The notes beneath the pieces are model-generated. The model did no database searches, was not told where the DNA came from, and saw nothing but the letters and a program-made list of their open reading frames with translations. Both the position numbers and the translations under genes were made by a program. Shown here one piece after another: positions 32,457 to 40,313 of a DNA stretch of 64,000 bases; positions within the stretch are counted from its first letter, which is position 1; each line of letters begins with the position of its first letter. The DNA is from Amycolatopsis iheyensis (GTDB lineage: Bacteria > Actinomycetota > Actinomycetes > Mycobacteriales > Pseudonocardiaceae), in contig NZ_JAMXQV010000034.1 of the NCBI RefSeq assembly GCF_024703995.1, forward strand, positions 1-64,000, written 5' to 3'.

Positions 32457-34025
32457 CTACCGCACGCTGGTTTCCGGGGTGGCCGGTTCGTCCGCGCGCG
32501 CCCCGAGGTCGATGGTCGTGCGCAGGGTGATCGGCTTGAGCAGGAGCGCCGCGATCACGCCGACCACGGCCACGGCCGCGGAGATCAGGAAGATGTGCGC
32601 GGTCGCGTCGCCGTACACGGTGTGCACCACCGACTGGATCTGCGGCGGCAGCGCCTTCAGGTTCAACGCGCTGACCCCGCCGGTCGACGCCTGGCCTTCG
32701 GGCACGTGCAGTGCGGTGGTCAGGTCGGCGGTCACCCGGTTGGCGAGGACGGCGCCGAGCACCGAGACGCCGATGGTGCCGCCGAGGGACCGGAAGAACG
32801 TGACCGTCGCGCTCGCCGCGCCGAGGTCCCGCAGCGGGACGTCGTTCTGCACGGCCAGCACCAGGTTCTGCATGGTCATGCCGACCCCGATGCCGACGAC
32901 CGCCATCGCGACGCCGACCAGCCACAGCGACGTCGCGTGGTCGACTGTGCCGAGCCCGAGGAACCCGACGACGAGGATGATGGTGCCGGCCACGATGTAG
33001 GGCTTGATCTTGCCGGTCTTGCTGATCAGCCGGCCCGAGACGGTGGACGACACGAGCACGCCGGCCATCAGCGGCATGGTCAGCAGGCCCGCTTCGGTCG
33101 GGGTGAACCCGCGGCCGATCTGGAAGTACTGGCCCAGGAACACCGCGCCGCCGAACATCGCCATGCCCACCGCGAGGCTCGCCACGATCGCCAGCGCCGG
33201 CGTGCGCTGCACGACGATCTTCAGCGGCACGACGGGTTCGCGGACCTTCGTCTCCACCAGCACGGCGACCGCGAGCAGCACGACCCCGCCCGCCACCATG
33301 ACGGCGGTCTGCCAGGAGAGCCAGTCGAAGGAGTTGCCGACGAAGGAGACCCAGATCAGCAGGACGCTCACGCCGGCGGCGATGAGCCCGGCGCCGACGT
33401 AGTCGACCTGGACGTCGTCGCGGCGCACGGTCTCCAGCTTCAGCGTGCGCTGCAGCACCACGAACGCGAGCACCGCGATCGGCACGCCGACGAAGAAGCA
33501 CCAGCGCCAGCCCAGCCACGGTACGTCGACGATCAGGCCGCCGAGCAGCGGGCCGCCGACCGTCGCGACGGCCATCACGGCGCCGAGGTAGCCGTTGTAG
33601 CGGCCGCGTTCCCGCGGCGGGATGATCGCCGCGATCACGACCTGGACCAGCGCCTGCAGGCCGCCGACACCGATGCCCTGGAACGCCCGCGCGGCGATCA
33701 GCTGCCCGGTGTCCTGGCTGAACCCGCTGATCATCGACCCGAGCACGAAGATCACGATCGCGACCTGGACCAGCGTCTTCTTGTTGAACAGGTCGGCGAG
33801 CTTGCCCCAGATCGGGGTGGTCGCGGTCGCGGCCAGCAGGGTGGCGGTGACCACCCACGTGTACTGCGTCTGGGTCCCGTTCAGTGAGCCGATGATCAGC
33901 GGCAGCGAGGTCGAGACGACCGTCGAGCTGATCATGGCCACGAAGAGCGCGAGCAGCAGCCCGGAGAGGGACTCGAGCACCTCGCGGTGCCGCATCGCCC
34001 CGTCGGCGTTTCTTTCGGTTTTCAC
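32457..34025 (-). CDS. MFS drug exporter, DHA2 (EmrB/QacA) family, 14 TM
   Basis: A 522-residue transporter with about 14 hydrophobic segments. It has motif A GKLADLFNKK and motif C-like GGPLLGGLIVD of DHA2 drug:H+ antiporters. The GTG at 34025 is used; an internal ATG 11 residues in is possible. The divergent TetR gene and the 26-bp operator between them indicate inducible efflux. The universal stress protein gene follows in the same operon. Confidence 0.87.
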   Translation of the reverse strand: MKTERNADGAMRHREVLESLSGLLLALFVAMISSTVVSTSLPLIIGSLNGTQTQYTWVVTATLLAATATTPIWGKLADLFNKKTLVQVAIVIFVLGSMISGFSQDTGQLIAARAFQGIGVGGLQALVQVVIAAIIPPRERGRYNGYLGAVMAVATVGGPLLGGLIVDVPWLGWRWCFFVGVPIAVLAFVVLQRTLKLETVRRDDVQVDYVGAGLIAAGVSVLLIWVSFVGNSFDWLSWQTAVMVAGGVVLLAVAVLVETKVREPVVPLKIVVQRTPALAIVASLAVGMAMFGGAVFLGQYFQIGRGFTPTEAGLLTMPLMAGVLVSSTVSGRLISKTGKIKPYIVAGTIILVVGFLGLGTVDHATSLWLVGVAMAVVGIGVGMTMQNLVLAVQNDVPLRDLGAASATVTFFRSLGGTIGVSVLGAVLANRVTADLTTALHVPEGQASTGGVSALNLKALPPQIQSVVHTVYGDATAHIFLISAAVAVVGVIAALLLKPITLRTTIDLGARADEPATPETSVR

Positions 34026-34055
34026 AGCACCCCTTCACGTTCGGGTAAATTATTG

Positions 34056-34081
34056 CCCACTGTGCAAACTTGCGCAATGGG
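34056..34081. promoter_or_regulatory. TetR operator between DHA2 exporter and TetR genes
   Basis: Imperfect 12-bp arms CCCACTGTGCAA (34056-34067) and TTGCGCAATGGG (34070-34081) match at 10 of 12 positions around 2 bp, in the divergent gap. Confidence 0.6.
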
Positions 34082-34111
34082 AAGTTTATTCCCGCTGGTT
34101 ACGCTGACCGC

Positions 34112-34693
34112 ATGGACGCCGTCGACACCCTGCGCACCCGCAAGAAGGCGGCGACCCGCCAGTCGCTGCACGAGGCGGCGCTGCGCCTGGCGATGGAGCG
34201 CGGCCTGGACGACGTGACGGTCGAAGACATCGCCGACGAGGTGGGCGTGTCCCGCCGGACGTTCTCGAACTACTTCGCGAACAAGGAAGACGCGATCCTG
34301 CACGCGGACCGCGAGCGCACCCGGATGCTGGTGTCCCTGGTCGAGAACCGCCCGTCGGCCGAGAAGCCGTGGCAGGCGCTGCGGAGCGCGAGCGGCGAGC
34401 TGTTCCGGGCCGGGGCGGTCCCGGACCGCGTGTGGGTGGCCCAGCTGCGCCTGCTGCGACGGCACCCGTCCCTGCTGGCTCGGCAGGCCGGGGACCAGAT
34501 AGCGCTGGAGCGAGACTTGGCGGCGGTGCTGACGGCGCGCAGCCGGGACGTGCCGGAGGAGTCGGCCCGCTTCATGGCGGCGACGTTCTTGGCCGCGCTG
34601 CGGACCGGGAGCGTGCTGTGGCTGGAGGCGCCGGGGGAGCAGCCGCTGCCGGAGCTGGTGGACCGGCTGCTCGGCAGCGTCAGCTTCCGGTAG
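34112..34693 (+). CDS. TetR-family transcriptional regulator
   Basis: A 193-residue regulator. The helix-turn-helix is LHEAALRLAMERGLDDVTVE then DIADEVGVSRRTFSNYFANK, with the SNYFxxKE end typical of the family. The ATG at 34112 gives a normal N-terminus; upstream in-frame codons would overlap the operator. It probably represses the divergent DHA2 exporter. It overlaps the convergent MFS gene by 14 bp. Confidence 0.87.
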   Translation: MDAVDTLRTRKKAATRQSLHEAALRLAMERGLDDVTVEDIADEVGVSRRTFSNYFANKEDAILHADRERTRMLVSLVENRPSAEKPWQALRSASGELFRAGAVPDRVWVAQLRLLRRHPSLLARQAGDQIALERDLAAVLTARSRDVPEESARFMAATFLAALRTGSVLWLEAPGEQPLPELVDRLLGSVSFR

Positions 34694-35837
34694 TCGCGCC
34701 GGCGGTGACACGTGCCTCTCGGGCCGGGGCGAGACGGGGGTGCAGCTGGGTCCACGCGAGCAACGCGAGCAGCCCGGTCAGCCCGAACACCGCGCCCAGC
34801 CCCAGGACCGACGCCGCCGCGCCGGCCAGCGGTGAGGCCACCGTCTGGCCGATGCCCAGCCCGGCGAACGACCACGTCACGCCGCGGGCCGGGTGGGTGG
34901 GGAACACCCTGGTGGCCCACAGGATGCAGAGTCCCGTCAGCGCCATGTACGTGATGCCGAACAGCGCGCTCGAAACCAGCGCGACCGGCAGTCCGGGAGC
35001 GGGTAAGGCGAGCAGGGCGATGCCGATCGCGGCGAGCGTCCACGTGGCCAGGTTCGCCGTCCGCAGCCCGCGACGTTCCGCGCCCCGGCCGGCCAGGCCG
35101 CCCAGCAGGCCGACGACGCCGATCGTGGCCCAGCAGCACGTCGTCGCGACCGGACCCAGGCCCGCTTCGGTCAGCCGGGAGCTGGAGAACGTCCAGTACG
35201 GCGCGCTCGTCACGCCGATGAGGACGGAGTTGACCACCAGCGGCGTCACTCCGCGGGCGGGGCCCGAGGCCACCTCGGCGGGCTCGGTGCGAGGCAGGGT
35301 TCGCCACGCGACCAGCGTCATCGCCGCGCCGAGGGCCGCGAACGCCGCCCAGATCGTGGGCCAGCCGAACGCGAGCAACGGCGTGAACGCCGACGCCGCG
35401 AGCCCGAGGCCCGTGCCCGTGTTCGCCCACGTCTGCGCCCGCGCGCGGAGGCGCACCCCGACGCTCTCGCCGATGACCTGGGCGACCCCGGGCGACACGA
35501 GTCCCGCACTCGCGCCCGCGACGAAGATCCCGGCGCCGAACACCACCACGTTGCCGGCCGCGGCCATCACCGCGAGACCGGCTGTCGCCGCGGCCCCGGC
35601 CAGTGCCACCGTGCCGCGCGCGGACCGCGCCGCCGTCTTCGGGGACACCAGCAGGCCCAGTCCGTAACCGGCGGTCGAGACGCCGCCGAGGATCCCGACG
35701 GCCACGCTCGTCAGCCCGAACGTCTCGCCGAACCGCGGCACGAAGAGCCCGTAGGCGTAGCGCGCGAACCCGTAGCAGAGGGCGATCACCCCCGCCCCGG
35801 CCGCGGCGGCCGGCCACCACCGATGCGTCGTCTCCAT
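34680..35837 (-). CDS. MFS transporter (YbfB/YjiJ-like)
   Basis: A 385-residue protein with about 12 transmembrane segments, starting in YGFARYAYGLFVPRFGETFG, a signature of the YbfB/YjiJ MFS group. Substrate unknown. It is divergent from a TetR gene with a perfect 16-bp palindrome next to its start codon, which points to direct repression by that regulator. Confidence 0.84.
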   Translation of the reverse strand: METTHRWWPAAAAGAGVIALCYGFARYAYGLFVPRFGETFGLTSVAVGILGGVSTAGYGLGLLVSPKTAARSARGTVALAGAAATAGLAVMAAAGNVVVFGAGIFVAGASAGLVSPGVAQVIGESVGVRLRARAQTWANTGTGLGLAASAFTPLLAFGWPTIWAAFAALGAAMTLVAWRTLPRTEPAEVASGPARGVTPLVVNSVLIGVTSAPYWTFSSSRLTEAGLGPVATTCCWATIGVVGLLGGLAGRGAERRGLRTANLATWTLAAIGIALLALPAPGLPVALVSSALFGITYMALTGLCILWATRVFPTHPARGVTWSFAGLGIGQTVASPLAGAAASVLGLGAVFGLTGLLALLAWTQLHPRLAPAREARVTAGATTGS

Positions 35838-35849
35838 GACTCCACCAAA

Positions 35850-35865
35850 CAGACAGGTCTGTCTG
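35850..35865. promoter_or_regulatory. TetR operator before the YbfB-like MFS gene
   Basis: Perfect palindrome CAGACAG-GT-CTGTCTG, 13 bp upstream of the MFS start codon in the divergent gap. Confidence 0.65.
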
Positions 35866-35926
35866 GTGTCAAGAAATGCTACGATCGATGCAGGTAGAGA
35901 CCAGAACCGAGCGGTATGGAGGCGAC

Positions 35927-36493
35927 GTGGCGAGGACGCGTCCGGGCGACGCCGGAGCGAAGGTGCTCAAGGCGGCGTCGACGTTGTTCTACCGGGACGG
36001 CATCCACGCGGTCGGCGTCGACACGGTAGCGGCCGAGGCGGGCGTGACCAAGGCGGCGCTGTACGGCAACTTCGGCTCCAAGAGCCGCCTGGTCGTCGCG
36101 TACCTGCGTGAGCGCGACCGGCGCTGGCAGGAGCAGGTCGACGCGATCACGGCCGGCGGCGAAGACCCGCGCGTGCGGCTGCTGGCGGTGTTCGACGCCT
36201 ACGAGACCTGGCTGTCGGCCGAGAGTTACCGCGGCTGCGCGTTCCTCAACGCGGCCTCGGAGTTCCCCGACCCCGCGGACCCGGTCCGGGAAGTGGTCCG
36301 CCACCACAAGACCGCCCTGCGCGGCTACCTGGCCGCGCAGCTCAAGCGGCTCGGCGCAGGGCACGCGGACCACGAAGACCTCGCAGACGAGCTGATGCTC
36401 CTGCTGGAGGGCGCGGCCGTCCAGTCGGTGGTCGCCCAGGACGCCCGGCCCTTCCGCGTGGCGAAGCGCCTCGCCGGGACGCTGCTCGCCTGA
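35927..36493 (+). CDS. TetR-family transcriptional regulator
   Basis: About 188 residues. The helix-turn-helix is VLKAASTLFYRDGIHAVGVD then TVAAEAGVTKAALYGNFGSK. The C-terminal part with SYRGCAFLNAASEFPDP resembles the TetR_C_16/AcrR-like group. The GTG at 35927 follows GGAGG closely; an ATG at 35888 would add 13 residues but lacks a ribosome-binding site. It most likely represses the divergent MFS gene. Confidence 0.85.
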   Translation: MARTRPGDAGAKVLKAASTLFYRDGIHAVGVDTVAAEAGVTKAALYGNFGSKSRLVVAYLRERDRRWQEQVDAITAGGEDPRVRLLAVFDAYETWLSAESYRGCAFLNAASEFPDPADPVREVVRHHKTALRGYLAAQLKRLGAGHADHEDLADELMLLLEGAAVQSVVAQDARPFRVAKRLAGTLLA

Positions 36494-36496
36494 GCG

Positions 36497-36922
36497 TCAG
36501 TGCACCCGCGTGCTCTCCGCGTACTCCTCGTCGGGCAGGTGCAGGTCGGAGACGGTGATGTTGACCTCGACGACGTCGAGGCCGGTCATCCGCTCGATGC
36601 CGGTGATCACCGTGCGGCGGATGGACCGGCCGACGTCGGCGATCGGCACGCCGTACTCCACCACGATCTCCAGGTCGACCGCCGCCTGCTTTTCGCCCAC
36701 CTCGACGGAAACGCCTTGCCCCGCCGAGGCGGTCGCGCCGGGGATGCGCTCGCGCAGCGCCGAAAACGCGCGGGCCGCGCCGCCACCCAGCGCGTGCACG
36801 CCTGCCACTTCGCGGGTGGCCAGGCCGGCGATCTTCTGCACGACGACGTCGGCGATGGTCGTCGCGCCCTGATCGGTGCGGGGCGCGACGGCGGCCGCCG
36901 CGGTCTTGCCGGTCGTGGTCAT
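36497..36922 (-). CDS. Asp23/Gls24-family envelope stress protein
   Basis: A 141-residue Asp23/Gls24 protein: TTIADVVVQKIAGLATREV then VEVGEKQAAVDLEIVVEYG and ITGIERMTGLDVVEVNITVS. Family members are abundant, membrane-associated proteins linked to alkaline or cell-envelope stress. No partner (for example AmaP-like) gene is adjacent. The following gene on this strand is a small membrane protein 60 bp upstream. Confidence 0.88.
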   Translation of the reverse strand: MTTTGKTAAAAVAPRTDQGATTIADVVVQKIAGLATREVAGVHALGGGAARAFSALRERIPGATASAGQGVSVEVGEKQAAVDLEIVVEYGVPIADVGRSIRRTVITGIERMTGLDVVEVNITVSDLHLPDEEYAESTRVH

Positions 36923-36982
36923 GTCAGCTCCTGGGAGTCGCGGGAATGCTTGTGCGGTAAGGACCCCGGCCGCCGCGGAACG

Positions 36983-37408
36983 TCACGCCCCGATCGGGTG
37001 ATCGGTGGTGTGCCGCCGGTCGCGCCGCAGCGCCAGCAGCACCGGAGCCAGGCCGAGCAGCGCCACCACACCGTTGGCCGTGTGCAGGAAGACCGTCATC
37101 CCCGTGGTCGGCGGTTCCGTGTGGAGCAGGTGGTAGCAGAAGTGCGGCACCTGCCAGACCGAGAACGCCAGGGCGGCCGGCACGACGAAGTGCGTCTTCG
37201 GCTTCACCAGGGCGATGGCCAGCAGCAGCGCGATCCCCAGGGTCGCGCCGCCGAAGTCGTGCGCGTAGTGCTCGCTGAACGGCGGGTTCAGGTCCACCGT
37301 CGGGAAGTGTTCGTAGAAGCTCTCCGGGGCGAAGGCGTTCCAGGCGCCGACGACCAGCTGCTCGAGGAACGGGAGCACCAGCGTCAGCCGGATGGCGAGG
37401 GTGTTCAT
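36983..37408 (-). CDS. Small four-helix membrane protein of unknown function
   Basis: A 141-residue protein with four predicted membrane helices (about 5-25, 47-66, 72-95, 105-125) and conserved-looking HDFGGATLGIALLLAIALV and WQVPHFCYHLLHTEP. I do not recognise a function. It lies 10 bp after the NmrA-like gene and may be in its operon, and hence under the RsrR-like regulator. Confidence 0.7.
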   Translation of the reverse strand: MNTLAIRLTLVLPFLEQLVVGAWNAFAPESFYEHFPTVDLNPPFSEHYAHDFGGATLGIALLLAIALVKPKTHFVVPAALAFSVWQVPHFCYHLLHTEPPTTGMTVFLHTANGVVALLGLAPVLLALRRDRRHTTDHPIGA

Positions 37409-37418
37409 CAGTGACCTT

Positions 37419-38177
37419 TCAGGACGTTTCGGTGGTGCGCTCGACCTGGCGCACGTAGTCGGCGAAGGTGCGGACGCCTTCGCGGTGCGGGCCGGCGGGC
37501 AGCAGGCCGCCGTCGGTCATGGCCTTGCCCGCGGCCCCCGGCAGCCGGACGGGCACGACGACCTTCCGGACGCGGCGCGCCTTGACCAGCCGGCGCGCCA
37601 TGTCCACCATCTGCAGCCGTTCGGGCCCGGCGAGCGGGGGCAGGTAGCCGGCCGGGGGCCGGCCGACCTGCTCGCCCAGCGCCCGTGCCACCTCGACGGC
37701 GGCCACCGGCTGGCAAAGCTGGCGCGGCACCGGCACGAACGGGCCGAAGGCGTCGTCGATGAGCGGTTCGGGGAACTCCTGGAACTGGGTGGCGCGCAGG
37801 ATCGTCCACGGCACCGGCCCGGTTTTGACGTGCTCTTCCTGCGCCCGCTTGCCCGCGTAGTAGCCGAGGTCGACGTCGTCGATCCCGACGATGGACAGCG
37901 TGACGATCTGGCCGACACCCGCTCGCGCGCCCGCGGCGACCAGGTTGCGCGCGGCGCCGCCGAAGAACTCGACCGCCGGTTTCCGCCGCACCGTGACGAT
38001 GTTGCTCACGTCGACGATCTCCGCGCACCCGGTCAGCGCGTCGGCCAGCCCGGCGCCCGTGGTGAGGTCGACGCCGCTCGACCGCGCGAGCACGACGGGC
38101 TCGTGCCCGGCCTCGGTCAGCTCACGCACGACGAGCTTGCCCATCAGGCCGGTTCCGCCGGCCACTGCCACCCGCAT
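37419..38177 (-). CDS. NmrA-like NAD(P)-binding protein (atypical SDR)
   Basis: A 252-residue Rossmann protein starting MRVAVAGGTGLMGKLVVREL, the GGTGxxG motif of NmrA/atypical short-chain reductases, followed by IVTLSIVGIDDVDLGYYAGK. These proteins sense or use NAD(P). The ATG at 38177 places the motif at the N-terminus. It is divergent from an Rrf2 gene, the same arrangement as the NmrA gene and rsrR in Streptomyces venezuelae, where RsrR controls it. Confidence 0.83.
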   Translation of the reverse strand: MRVAVAGGTGLMGKLVVRELTEAGHEPVVLARSSGVDLTTGAGLADALTGCAEIVDVSNIVTVRRKPAVEFFGGAARNLVAAGARAGVGQIVTLSIVGIDDVDLGYYAGKRAQEEHVKTGPVPWTILRATQFQEFPEPLIDDAFGPFVPVPRQLCQPVAAVEVARALGEQVGRPPAGYLPPLAGPERLQMVDMARRLVKARRVRKVVVPVRLPGAAGKAMTDGGLLPAGPHREGVRTFADYVRQVERTTETS

Positions 38178-38263
38178 CGATGTCCTCCTCGCTTCGGCTT
38201 CCCCCACCAGACTGAGTAGCCCGCCGGAACGTGACAGCGTGCGGCCGCCGTCACACCGGCGGG

Positions 38264-38299
38264 TGAACTCGATGTTCGATGTCCAGGTTTTGCTACTAT
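38264..38299 (+). promoter_or_regulatory. Rrf2 promoter with operator half-site
   Basis: A weak dyad centred at 38276-38278 has a good right arm ATGTCCAGGTTT (38279-38290), nearly the same as the arm at the downstream flavoprotein promoter. A -10 element TACTAT (38294-38299) puts the start of transcription at about 38306, on the GTG start codon, so the mRNA is probably leaderless. Confidence 0.55.
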
Positions 38300-38305
38300 C
38301 GCGGC

Positions 38306-38788
38306 GTGCGGATGAACCAGGGTGTCGAGTGGGCGATGCACGTGCTGCTGTCCCTCGCCTGGGCGGGTGACGAGCGCCCGGTGCCCACCGCGCGGCTCGC
38401 CGCCAGCTACGACCTTCCCCAGGCGTACCTGCACAAACAGCTGCAGGCGCTCGCCCGGGCCGGGATCATCGAGTCGCTGCCCGGCGCGAAGGGCGGATTC
38501 CTGCTCGCGCGGCCGCCGGAGAAGATCACCCTGATGGATGTGGTCACCGCGATCGAAGGCACCGAGCCCGCGTTCGCCTGCACCGAAATCCGCAAGCAGG
38601 GCATGGGGGAAAACGCGCCCAAGAGCGCGTTCCGCCAGACCTGCGCGGTGAACGCGGCGATGCAGCGGGCCGAGCTGGAGTGGCGGCGGTCCCTGGCTGC
38701 CCAGACCATCGCCGACGTCAAAGCGGCGGCCGAGGCCCACGCGCCGTCCGCCCCGCGGCTCGCCCGGCAGGCCTACGGCCGGGGGTGA
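38306..38788 (+). CDS. Rrf2-family regulator, RsrR-like
   Basis: About 160 residues. The winged helix opens MNQGVEWAMHVLLSLAWAGD and continues ARLAASYDLPQAYLHKQLQA; the sensor loop begins AFACTEIRKQGMG, close to RsrR, the NAD(P)H-linked redox sensor with a [2Fe-2S] cluster. Counting from the GTG start, Glu8 of RsrR is conserved, but only two cysteines remain (92 and 113) and the RsrR cluster histidine is replaced by Tyr in ASYDL. The cluster may be altered or absent. It lies between the NmrA-like gene and the flavoprotein gene and probably controls both. Confidence 0.83.
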   Translation: MRMNQGVEWAMHVLLSLAWAGDERPVPTARLAASYDLPQAYLHKQLQALARAGIIESLPGAKGGFLLARPPEKITLMDVVTAIEGTEPAFACTEIRKQGMGENAPKSAFRQTCAVNAAMQRAELEWRRSLAAQTIADVKAAAEAHAPSAPRLARQAYGRG

Positions 38789-38870
38789 ACGCCGGCCCCG
38801 GGAGCCGATCCCGCCGGGCTCGACGTCGAGGACCTGCCGGTGCCGGTTTCCGGGCGTCTCCGTCCCGCCG

Positions 38871-38904
38871 AAACCTTGACATTGAATATCCAGGTTTCTA
38901 AGGT
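38871..38904 (+). promoter_or_regulatory. Promoter and Rrf2 operator of the flavoprotein gene
   Basis: Arms AAACCTTGACAT (38871-38882) and ATATCCAGGTTT (38886-38897) match at 10 of 12 positions around TGA. The operator spans a promoter with TTGACA (38876-38881), 17 bp, TAAGGT (38899-38904), so binding would block RNA polymerase. Confidence 0.65.
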
Positions 38905-38941
38905 CCAGCTTGCCGGCCGCGGAAAGCCGGCGCGGAAGGAG

Positions 38942-38966
38942 AACCTGGATGTCAAATATCCTGATT
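38942..38966 (+). promoter_or_regulatory. Second Rrf2 operator over the flavoprotein start codon
   Basis: Arms AACCTGGATGT and ATATCCTGATT match at 8 of 11 positions around CAA and repeat the half-site of the upstream operator. The site covers the ATG at 38949. Confidence 0.5.
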
Positions 38967-40178
38967 GTCGGTGGCGGGTTCGCCGGGGTGTGGAGCGCGG
39001 CGAGCGCGGCGAAACTGCGTCGAGCCCACGGACTGTCCGAACCGGACCTGCGGATCACGGTGGTCACCGCGGGCGACGACCTCGTCATCCGGCCGCGGCT
39101 CTACGAAGCCGACGCCGACCGGATGCGGGTGCCCCTCGACCGCGTGCTGGGCCCGATCGGCGTGCGCCGGGTGGCCGGGACGGTGACCGGCATCGACACC
39201 GCGACCCGCGCGGTGACCGCGATCCGCCGGGACGGCACCACCGCCGAGCTCCCGTACGACCGGCTGGTGCTGGCTTCGGGCAGCCAGGTCGTCCGGCCGA
39301 AGGTGCCCGGCGCGGAGCACCTGTTCGACATCGACACGCTGGCCGGCGCGGCCACACTGGAAGCACACCTGCGGCGGCTCCCCGAGCGGCCGGCCGAAGC
39401 GGGCCGGTACACCGCGGTCGTCGTCGGCGCGGGCTTCACCGGCCTCGAGATCGCGACCGAGCTGATCGGCCGGCTCGGCGACATCGCGCCGGCCGACCGG
39501 ATCCGGGTCGTGCTCGTCGAGCGGCTCGAGGAGGTCGGCCCCGAGCTCGGCCCGGGCCCGCGCCCGGCAATCGAAAAGGCGCTCGCCGACCTCGGCGTCG
39601 AAGTGCGGCTCGGGGTCAGTGTCGCGGAAGTGACCCGCGACGAGGTGCGGCTGTCCGACGGCTCGGTCATCCCGGCGGCGACGGTGGTGTGGACGGCGGG
39701 CATGACCGCCAGCCCGCTCACGGCCGCGATCCCGGGCGCGAAGGACCGCTTGGGCCGCCTCGACGTCGACGAGCACCTGCGCGTGCGCGGGCTCCCGGAG
39801 GTGTTCGCGGCGGGCGACACCGCCGCGGCCGTGTCGCCCGCGGAAGGGCGCGTCGTCATGCAGAGCTGCCAGCACGCGGTGCCGCAGGGCAAGTTCGCCG
39901 GGCACAACGTGGCCGCGGACCTGCTCGGCGAAGCGCTGGTCACGTTCCAGCCCATGCCGTACGTGACGTGCCTCGCGCTCGGCCCGGCGGGCGCGGTGGT
40001 GACCGCGGGCTGGGACCGCGAGGTGCAGATGACCGAGCAGCAGGCCAAGTACCTGAAGACCACGATCAACACGGAATGGATCTACCCGCCGGTCGACGAC
40101 CCGGCCGCGTTGCTGGAGCAGGCGGGCCCGAAGGCGGAGTTCCCCGAATACCGGCCCGAGGAGCGGCGGGCGAGCTGA
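38949..40178 (+). CDS. NAD(P)/FAD oxidoreductase, NDH-2-like
   Basis: A 409-residue two-dinucleotide flavoprotein. FAD motif ILIVGGGFAGVWSAASAAKL, NAD motif TAVVVGAGFTGLEIATELIG, and GLPEVFAAGDTAA near the C-terminus match type II NADH dehydrogenases and related ferredoxin or quinone reductases. No clear C-terminal membrane anchor is seen, so it may be soluble or peripheral. The ATG follows AAGGAG. Rrf2 operators at the promoter and start codon imply redox-responsive control. Confidence 0.86.
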   Translation: MSNILIVGGGFAGVWSAASAAKLRRAHGLSEPDLRITVVTAGDDLVIRPRLYEADADRMRVPLDRVLGPIGVRRVAGTVTGIDTATRAVTAIRRDGTTAELPYDRLVLASGSQVVRPKVPGAEHLFDIDTLAGAATLEAHLRRLPERPAEAGRYTAVVVGAGFTGLEIATELIGRLGDIAPADRIRVVLVERLEEVGPELGPGPRPAIEKALADLGVEVRLGVSVAEVTRDEVRLSDGSVIPAATVVWTAGMTASPLTAAIPGAKDRLGRLDVDEHLRVRGLPEVFAAGDTAAAVSPAEGRVVMQSCQHAVPQGKFAGHNVAADLLGEALVTFQPMPYVTCLALGPAGAVVTAGWDREVQMTEQQAKYLKTTINTEWIYPPVDDPAALLEQAGPKAEFPEYRPEERRAS

Positions 40179-40202
40179 CCGATCCCGGGTCCCGCACGCT
40201 TT

Positions 40203-40213
40203 CGAAAGTTTCG
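40203..40213. promoter_or_regulatory. CGAAA-N-TTTCG site before the GH9 cellulase
   Basis: CGAAAGTTTCG, an 11-bp palindrome. Streptomyces xylan-system promoters carry CGAAA-N-TTTCG motifs bound by LacI-type regulators of the BxlR/XlnR kind (from memory). Confidence 0.5.
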
Positions 40214-40254
40214 CCACTCATTGCCAACACCGCGCATCGCCGGTTACGGTCGTC

Positions 40255-40268
40255 TGGGAGCGCTCTCA
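40255..40268. promoter_or_regulatory. CebR-like operator before the GH9 cellulase
   Basis: TGGGAGCGCTCTCA matches the CebR box TGGGAGCGCTCCCA at 13 of 14 bases. CebR is the LacI-family repressor of cellulase genes released by cellobiose. The site is 46 bp upstream of the start codon. Confidence 0.75.
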
Positions 40269-40313
40269 GTCCGGATCACCATCAGCACGCCGACGAAGCC
40301 GAGGAGATGGCGA

